Shown here in pieces: positions 1 to 4,995 of a stretch of DNA of 7,547 nucleotides (positions are counted from its first letter, which is position 1; the number at the start of each line of letters is the position of its first letter). Under the pieces are notes generated by a model. That model was not told where the DNA came from. It searched no databases and saw only the letters and a program-made list of their open reading frames with translations. The position numbers were made by a program, and so were the translations under genes. This DNA is from Firmicutes bacterium UBA995 (GTDB lineage Bacteria; Bacillota; Sulfobacillia; UBA995). The stretch is from positions 1-7,547 of the forward strand of contig DBBB01000160.1 of the NCBI GenBank assembly GCA_002291985.1, given 5' to 3'.

Positions 1-1
1 A

Positions 2-2104
2 CTGCTGGATGAGGTCGCGCGGCTCGAGCCGGCGGAGATCCTGGTAGAAAATGGCGCGGGCCTGATCGCCCTGTTCCGGAGCATCTACCCTGGCCGGGTA
101 GCGGAGGCCCATCCGGCGGCCGGCATGCCGGAGACCTCGACCAGGCTCCTCCAGGAACACTTCCAATGCTCATCGCTGGAGGCCCTCGGCTGTACGGACC
201 GGCCGTTGGCGGCGGCGGCGGCGGGCGTCCTGCTGGGCTATGTCAGGGAGAACACCGCCTCACGCGCGGGGCAGATCACGCAGCTGGCCATGCGTTCCCC
301 CGCGGATCACCTCCTGGTGGATGCCACCACCTGCCGCCATCTCGAACTCGTGCGTTCCCTGCGCGAGGGCGGCCGCCGCGGCAGCTTGCTCCGGGTCATC
401 GACCGCACGGTGACGGCCCCGGGTGGCAGGCTGCTTCGCGAGTGGGTATTGCGTCCCTGCTTGTCGCTAAAGGAGATTGCCCCGCGGCACGATGCGGTGG
501 CCGAGTTGGTCGATCGCCCGCTCCTGCGCGGACGGTTGCGCGAACTCCTGCGCAGGGTGCCCGATCTCGAGCGGCTCGCCGGGCGGGCAGCGGTGGGCGA
601 AGCCAACGCCCGCGATTTGCTTGCCCTGGGCACGGGGCTTGGCATGTTGCCGGAACTCGCAGCGCTGCTCGCAGAAATGAGCGCGCCCCTCCTTTCTGAC
701 CTGGGGAGGTCGTTGCCGGACCTGCAGCCGCTATGCGGTATCATCCGAGCGGCCCTGGTCGACTCGCCGCCGTTGGCCGTGAGAGAGGGCGGATTGATCC
801 GCGAGGGCCATGATGCGGAAGTCGATCGCCTTCGCGCCATCGCCGAAGGGGGCAAGGAATGGGTTGCCGCCCTCGAGGCCCGGGAACGGGAGCGGACGGG
901 GATCAAGTCGCTGAAAGTGGGATTCAACCGCGTTTTCGGCTATTACCTCGAGGTCACCCGACCCAACCTCGACCAGGTTCCGGCGGACTTCGAACGGCGG
1001 CAGACCCTGGCCGGGGGAGAACGGTTTGTCACCACGGCGCTCAAGGAACGGGAAGCCATGATCCTGGGGGCGGAAGAGCGCCTGGCCGACAGGGAATACG
1101 AGTTGTTCGTGGCGCTCCGGGAACGCGTTGCCGCCGAGTGCGCGGCCGTTCAGGCCGCGGCGGCCGCGGCCGCCGCCGCGGATGTGCTGGCCTGCCTGGC
1201 CGAGGTGGCGTCGGTCAACGGGTATGTGCGCCCGGTGATGGTCGATTCGCCCTTGGTAGAGATCCGGGAGGGCCGGCATCCGGTGGTGGAGCAGATCCTC
1301 CCCGGCGGCTTCGTGCCCAACGATCTCACGTTGAACGGCCAGGGCGAGCGCCTGGTCATCCTCACCGGCCCCAACATGGCGGGCAAGAGCACCTACTGCC
1401 GCATGGTCGCGCTCATCTGCCTGATGGCGCAGATGGGAGGGTTCGTCCCCGCCGCGAGCGCACGGTTGGGACCGGTCCGTCGCATTTTCACCCGCATCGG
1501 CGCCTCGGACGATCTGGTCGGGGGGGCGAGCACCTTCATGGTGGAGATGCAGGAAGTCGCCAACATCCTGGGCCATGCCACCCCGGACAGCCTCATCATC
1601 CTGGATGAAATCGGCCGCGGCACCAGCACCTTTGATGGGCTTAGCATTGCCTGGAGCGTCGCCGAGGAACTGGCCCGCATGGGACCGCTCACGCTGTTCG
1701 CCACCCACTACCACGAGTTAACAGAGCTGGAAGGCAACGTCGACGGGGTGGTCAACCACACGGTTGCGGTGCGGGAGGCGGGCGATGACGTGGTGTTCCT
1801 GTACCGGGTGGTACGCGGCCGTTCCGACCGGAGCTACGGCCTTCACGTCGCCCGATTGGCCGGGATCGCCGAGACCGTCCGCGAACGGGCCCGGATCATC
1901 CTGCGGTCGCTGGAAGGGGGACGACAGCTTGGGGTCAAGCGCGCGCCTGCCCGTCGGTCAACCGTCGAGCAATACCAGTTGTTCTCCCCGCCACCCAGCC
2001 CGACCCTGGAGGAGTTGCGCGAGCTGAACGTCCTCACCCTGACGCCCCTGGAGGCGATCAACACCCTGTATCGACTGCAGGAGAAGGCGCGGGGCGAGCG
2101 CTGA
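2..2104 (+). CDS. mutS: DNA mismatch repair ATPase MutS (5' end outside window)
   Basis: MutS scans DNA for mispairs and small loops and, with ATP, recruits MutL. The reading frame is open from the first bases of the window and stops at TGA 2102-2104, so the ATG at 125 is internal: the codons before it already read as MutS (LLDEVARLEPAEIL). About 700 residues are visible. The missing N-terminus should hold the mismatch-binding domain with its Phe-x-Glu wedge. In order I see the end of the connector domain, the lever/core region (TCRHLELVRSL, then GGRLLREW), the clamp signature IKSLKVGFNRVFGYYLEVT (about 902-958), a nine-alanine helix segment (1154-1180), Walker A GPNMAGKST (1367-1393), the DDLVGGASTFMVEM motif, Walker B LIILDEIGRGTST (from 1592) and the ATHYHELTEL switch motif (about 1700-1729). 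A QYQLF peptide near the C-terminus (1970-1984) fits the QxxLF sliding-clamp-binding pattern. It is first in the cluster with mutL, 12 nt upstream of it. Family membership is certain. Confidence 0.97.
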   Translation: MLDEVARLEPAEILVENGAGLIALFRSIYPGRVAEAHPAAGMPETSTRLLQEHFQCSSLEALGCTDRPLAAAAAGVLLGYVRENTASRAGQITQLAMRSPADHLLVDATTCRHLELVRSLREGGRRGSLLRVIDRTVTAPGGRLLREWVLRPCLSLKEIAPRHDAVAELVDRPLLRGRLRELLRRVPDLERLAGRAAVGEANARDLLALGTGLGMLPELAALLAEMSAPLLSDLGRSLPDLQPLCGIIRAALVDSPPLAVREGGLIREGHDAEVDRLRAIAEGGKEWVAALEARERERTGIKSLKVGFNRVFGYYLEVTRPNLDQVPADFERRQTLAGGERFVTTALKEREAMILGAEERLADREYELFVALRERVAAECAAVQAAAAAAAAADVLACLAEVASVNGYVRPVMVDSPLVEIREGRHPVVEQILPGGFVPNDLTLNGQGERLVILTGPNMAGKSTYCRMVALICLMAQMGGFVPAASARLGPVRRIFTRIGASDDLVGGASTFMVEMQEVANILGHATPDSLIILDEIGRGTSTFDGLSIAWSVAEELARMGPLTLFATHYHELTELEGNVDGVVNHTVAVREAGDDVVFLYRVVRGRSDRSYGLHVARLAGIAETVRERARIILRSLEGGRQLGVKRAPARRSTVEQYQLFSPPPSPTLEELRELNVLTLTPLEAINTLYRLQEKARGER

Positions 2105-2110
2105 GGGGGG
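2103..2110 (+). promoter_or_regulatory. G-rich ribosome-binding site of mutL
   Basis: GAGGGGGG overlaps the last two bases of the mutS stop codon and ends 6 nt before the mutL ATG. It is the only SD-like purine run before this start, so translation of mutL is probably coupled to termination of mutS. The run contains six consecutive G residues (2105-2110). Confidence 0.6.
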
Positions 2111-2116
2111 TGGCTC

Positions 2117-3772
2117 ATGGGCAAGATTCGACTGCTCGACCGGGATACAATCGGGAAGATTGCCGCCGGCGAGGTCGTCGAAGGGTCGGCGTCGGTCGTG
2201 AAGGAGCTGGTAGAGAACGCGATCGATGCCGGGTCCCGTCGGATCGCCATCATGCTCGAGGAAGGCGGCCGCGAGCGGGTGACGGTGATCGATGACGGAT
2301 GTGGCATCGAGCCCGACGACGTGGAGCTGGCTTTCCAGCGGCACGCCACCAGCAAGATCGCCGACGCGTCGGACCTGTGGGCGGTGAAGACCCTGGGGTT
2401 TCGCGGCGAGGCCCTACCGGTGCTCGCAGCCGTCAGCAGGATGACGCTGGCCACCCGGCCGGCGGGTCGGGCATCGGGCACGGAGATCCGGCTGGAAGGC
2501 GGACAGGTCCTCGGCATCGGCGAAGTGGGCTGCCCGCCGGGGACGCGCGTGGTGGTGGAAGACCTGTTCTTCAACGTACCACCGCGTCGGCTCGGCCTCC
2601 GTTCGGCCCGCGCGGAAGCCGCGCGTGCGGCCGAAGTCGCCGGATGGTTGGCGCTCGCCCGGCCGGAGGTGGCCGTCCGTCTGGCCTCCGGCGGGCGGGA
2701 AGTCCTCGCCAGTCCGGGAAGCGGCCGCAGGCTGGACGCCGTGGCCGCCGTGCTGGGCGCCACCGAGGCATCGCGACTGGTGGAGGTGTGCTCGCCCCCG
2801 GTGACCGGTTACCTGGGACCACCAAATGTGCATGCGTCCCGGCGGTCTGCCCTCACCACCGTGGTCAACGGCCGCCCCGTGCGCGACCGGGTGGTGGCGG
2901 GAGCAGTCGAGGATGCCTACCGCACCCTGCTGCCCACGGGGCGGTTCCCCATGGGGACCCTTTGGCTGGAACTGCCGCCCGAAGAAGTGGACGTGAACGT
3001 CCATCCCGCCAAACTGACCGTCGCCCACCGCGATCCTCAGGCCATCCGTCGCCTGGTGAGGTCGGCGGTGGAAGCCGCCCTGGGTCGGGTGGCGCCCGCC
3101 CGCCCCTTCTGGTCGGCGCCCCCGGAGGTGGCGGAGGGAGGGGCGGCCTATGCTGACCGCTCCCAACAGGCGGCCATGTGGGACCAGCCGGCCAACGCCG
3201 AGATCCGACACTCCTGGGATTTTCGGGTTGTCGGCCAGGTCCACCGGAAATACGTGGTACTCGAAGCCCCGGACGGCGTCTATCTCATGGACCAGCATGC
3301 CGCCCACGAGCGCATCGCTTACGAGCGCATGGCGGAGGAGAACCCGGGCGGCGGTACCCAGTTGCTGCTGATTCCGCCCGTACTCGAGTTGCAGCCCGGC
3401 GAACGAGCCGGCGCGGACGAGTTCCGGGAGCTATTGGAGGCGGCGGGTTTCATCCTGGAACCCTTCGGCGGTAATTCCCTGCTCGTTCGCGGCGTGCCCG
3501 CGGCCGTGGCCGATGTGGCGAGCGCGGACTTCCTGCGGGCGGTCCTCGCGCGCCTAGGGGATGGACGCGGTACCGACATCGACCGCCTGCGGCGGCTACT
3601 GGCTGCCTGCCGGGCGGCCCTGAAGGCCGGCAAGGAACTGACCCGGGAGGAAATGGAGGCCCTCACCCGGGAGTTGGGCGCCACCCGCAGGCCGGGGACC
3701 TGCGCGCACGGGCGCCCCACGTTGCTGCGAATCGGTGGCGATGAGTTGGAGCGTCGCTTTGGTCGAACCTGA
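2117..3772 (+). CDS. mutL: DNA mismatch repair endonuclease MutL
   Basis: MutL couples mismatch recognition by MutS to strand nicking. The 551-residue protein has an N-terminal GHKL ATPase: KELVENAIDAG (29-39), DDGCGI (59-64), RHATSK (75-80), TLGFRGEAL (92-100), LFFNVPPRR (150-158) and the transducer motif VDVNVHPAK (291-299). A short linker (about 325-365) leads to the C-terminal dimerisation/nuclease domain with DQHAAHERIAYE (392-403, the DQHAx2Ex4E metal-site motif), ACRAALKAG (497-505), CAHGRPT (529-535) and a terminal FGR (548-550). These are the marks of nicking-competent MutL, unlike E. coli MutL, which relies on MutH. QLLLIP (415-420, 3359-3376) fits the QxxLxP-type clamp-binding peptide. 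The family's usual ERPAS segment after IAAGEVV reads EGSAS here. The start ATG lies 12 nt after the mutS stop and follows a G-rich SD (2103-2110), indicating an operon. The length is slightly short for the family because of the short linker. Confidence 0.97.
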   Translation: MGKIRLLDRDTIGKIAAGEVVEGSASVVKELVENAIDAGSRRIAIMLEEGGRERVTVIDDGCGIEPDDVELAFQRHATSKIADASDLWAVKTLGFRGEALPVLAAVSRMTLATRPAGRASGTEIRLEGGQVLGIGEVGCPPGTRVVVEDLFFNVPPRRLGLRSARAEAARAAEVAGWLALARPEVAVRLASGGREVLASPGSGRRLDAVAAVLGATEASRLVEVCSPPVTGYLGPPNVHASRRSALTTVVNGRPVRDRVVAGAVEDAYRTLLPTGRFPMGTLWLELPPEEVDVNVHPAKLTVAHRDPQAIRRLVRSAVEAALGRVAPARPFWSAPPEVAEGGAAYADRSQQAAMWDQPANAEIRHSWDFRVVGQVHRKYVVLEAPDGVYLMDQHAAHERIAYERMAEENPGGGTQLLLIPPVLELQPGERAGADEFRELLEAAGFILEPFGGNSLLVRGVPAAVADVASADFLRAVLARLGDGRGTDIDRLRRLLAACRAALKAGKELTREEMEALTRELGATRRPGTCAHGRPTLLRIGGDELERRFGRT

Positions 3773-4685
3773 CCGCCCGCGCCTGGTGGTGATCCTCGGA
3801 CCTACCGCCGCCGGAAAGACCGAGGTCGCCATGGAAGCGGCCATCCCCCTGGGCGCGGAGATCGTGGCGGCCGATTCGATGACCGTATACCGGGGTCTCG
3901 AACGAGGCACCGCCAAACCGTCGCGCGAAGACCGGATGCTGGCGCCCCATCACCTCCTCGATGTAGTCGAGCCGACCGCGACCTTCAGCGTGGCCCGATA
4001 CCAGGCCATGGCCCGCAAGGCCATCGCCGCCATCAACCGCCGAGGCAAGCTCCCCCTGCTGGTCGGCGGCGCCGGCCTGTATATCAGCGCGGTCGTGGAC
4101 TACCCCGACTTTCCCCCCTTGCCCCCGCAGCCTGAGGTCCGCGAGCGCCTGACCGCCGATGCCGGCCGCGAGGGCACGGCGGCCCTGCACGGGGAACTGG
4201 CGCGCCTGGCCCCGGACCTGGCCGGCGCGATTCACCCCAACGATCGGCGCCGCCTCCTGCGGGCGCTGGAGATAGCGGGGAGGGACGCGGGGGAGCGGAG
4301 ACCGCCGCCGAACTACCATCTCCTGATGTTCGGCCTCAGCCGGGATCGTGCCGAGCTATATCGACGCATCGAAGCCCGCGTCGACCGGATGTTCGCCGAG
4401 GGCCTCCTCGAGGAAGTCGCCGGCTTGCGCGCCGTCGGGGTGCGAAGGGAGCACCAGTCCATGCAGGCGCTGGGCTACCGGGAGGCGATGGCCTGCCTTG
4501 AAGGGGAGTACTCCCGGGAACGTGCGATGTACCTGGTCAAGCGCAACACTCGCCGTTTTGCCAAGCGGCAGATGACCTGGTTCCGGCGGGATTCCCGCAT
4601 CGAATGGCTCGACATGGGTGAGTTGACGCCGCAGTCGGCAGGGCAGCACATCCGGGAGCGAGTTGCGGCGTGCTGGGGTGCATAG
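3741..4685 (+). CDS. miaA: tRNA dimethylallyltransferase MiaA
   Basis: MiaA transfers a dimethylallyl group to N6 of A37 in tRNAs reading UNN codons, the first step toward ms2i6A. Counting from ATG 3741 (314 residues): P-loop GPTAAGKT (20-27), substrate-site segment DSMTVYRGLERGTAKPS (45-61), HHLLDVVEPTATFSVARYQ (70-88), GGAGLY (109-114), NDRRRLLRALEI (167-178), and the tRNA-binding tail NTRRFAKRQMTWFRRD (269-284). Length is normal. Two positions differ from the consensus I know: DSMQ(V/I)Y has Thr for Gln, and GGTGLY has Ala for Thr. The start is not settled. GTG 3735 and ATG 3741 lack a well-placed SD, whereas TTG 3759 follows GGAG (3748-3751) by 7 nt and gives the most usual distance to the P-loop. 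All choices overlap the end of mutL (stop at 3770-3772), so translation is likely coupled. The 44-nt gap to hfq matches the common miaA-hfq pairing. Confidence 0.96.
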   Translation: MSWSVALVEPDRPRLVVILGPTAAGKTEVAMEAAIPLGAEIVAADSMTVYRGLERGTAKPSREDRMLAPHHLLDVVEPTATFSVARYQAMARKAIAAINRRGKLPLLVGGAGLYISAVVDYPDFPPLPPQPEVRERLTADAGREGTAALHGELARLAPDLAGAIHPNDRRRLLRALEIAGRDAGERRPPPNYHLLMFGLSRDRAELYRRIEARVDRMFAEGLLEEVAGLRAVGVRREHQSMQALGYREAMACLEGEYSRERAMYLVKRNTRRFAKRQMTWFRRDSRIEWLDMGELTPQSAGQHIRERVAACWGA

Positions 4686-4691
4686 TAGAAT
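4663..4691 (+). promoter_or_regulatory. Candidate sigma-A promoter for hfq
   Basis: TTGCGG (4663-4668, 3 of 6 to TTGACA) and TAGAAT (4686-4691, 5 of 6 to TATAAT) are separated by exactly 17 nt, with the -35 inside the last codons of miaA. Transcription would start near 4698-4699, giving an hfq leader of about 31 nt. In E. coli, hfq also has promoters inside miaA, so an internal promoter is plausible. The -35 is weak, and this is a pattern match only. Confidence 0.4.
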
Positions 4692-4713
4692 TGGGGTGAT
4701 GTTCGTGCCACCC

Positions 4714-4720
4714 GGGGGAA
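4714..4720 (+). promoter_or_regulatory. Ribosome-binding site of hfq
   Basis: GGGGGAA ends 9 nt before the GTG start of hfq. It supports GTG 4730, because the nearby ATGs at 4699 and 4720 are in another frame and the hfq frame is closed upstream by a TGA at 4697-4699. Confidence 0.5.
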
Positions 4721-4729
4721 TGGTGCCGC

Positions 4730-4984
4730 GTGAAGAACCAGGTCAGCCTGCAAGATGGTTTTCTGACCCAGGTATGCAAGGATAACGCGCCCGTGGTCAT
4801 CTACCTGGTCAACGGCGTGCAACTCAAAGGGCAGGTTCGCGGGTTCGACAACTTCACCATCCTGCTGGATTCGGACGGCCGCGTACAGATGGTCTACAAG
4901 CACGCCATCTCCACCATCGCGCCTGCGCGTCCGGTGAGCCTCGCCCCGGTGGAGCGCCGGGAGGAGGAGCCGCCTGCCGGTTAG
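4730..4984 (+). CDS. hfq: RNA chaperone Hfq
   Basis: Hfq forms a hexameric Sm-like ring that binds U-rich 3' ends and A-rich sequences and promotes sRNA-mRNA pairing. The 84-residue protein shows the whole core: Q8-D9 at the proximal U-binding face, the Sm1 strand region VVIYLVNGVQLKGQVRGFDNF (22-42), and the Sm2 signature YKHAIST (56-62). Residues 16-19, which align with the RNA-annealing rim patch RRER of E. coli Hfq, are C-K-D-N here, so only one is basic; Gram-positive Hfq proteins are also weaker there. The tail is short and ends acidic (VERREEEPPAG). It starts with GTG after a GGGGGAA SD, 44 nt downstream of miaA, and may have its own promoter. The stop TAG (4982-4984) overlaps the stop of convergent copA, and the last codons form one arm of a perfect inverted repeat. 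Identification is secure; sRNA dependence in this organism is unknown. Confidence 0.96.
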   Translation: MKNQVSLQDGFLTQVCKDNAPVVIYLVNGVQLKGQVRGFDNFTILLDSDGRVQMVYKHAISTIAPARPVSLAPVERREEEPPAG

Positions 4985-4995
4985 TGCAGGCGGCT
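4968..4995. terminator. Candidate bidirectional hairpin at hfq/copA junction
   Basis: AGCCGCCTGC (4968-4977) and GCAGGCGGCT (4986-4995) are perfect reverse complements, giving a 10-bp GC-rich stem with an 8-nt loop (4978-4985). The loop contains both stop codons: TAG of hfq on + and TAA of copA on -. It lies where both convergent transcripts must end. Neither side has a T-tract (+ continues GCGACGCAAC; the - strand continues CTCCTCCTCC), so a canonical intrinsic terminator is not supported. It could instead be a 3'-end-stabilising hairpin or a terminator needing a factor. The structure is certain; the function is inferred. Confidence 0.6.

Noticed and set aside
125..127. ATG as the start of mutS
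   Set aside because: The frame is open upstream to the window edge and encodes MutS-like sequence, so this Met is internal and the gene begins before the window.
731..1714. 327-codon - strand ORF opposite mutS
   Set aside because: It mirrors the conserved core and ATPase region of MutS, has no family motif, and has no convincing SD. High GC content makes long spurious antisense frames common.
1843..2763. 306-codon - strand ORF spanning the mutS/mutL junction
   Set aside because: It covers parts of two real genes on the other strand; its composition (Ser/Arg/Pro/Ala-rich) is typical of antisense GC-rich frames.
2299..3156. 285-codon + strand ORF inside mutL
   Set aside because: It is in a shifted frame within the conserved MutL ATPase domain, with an Arg/Gly/Pro-rich translation and no motif.
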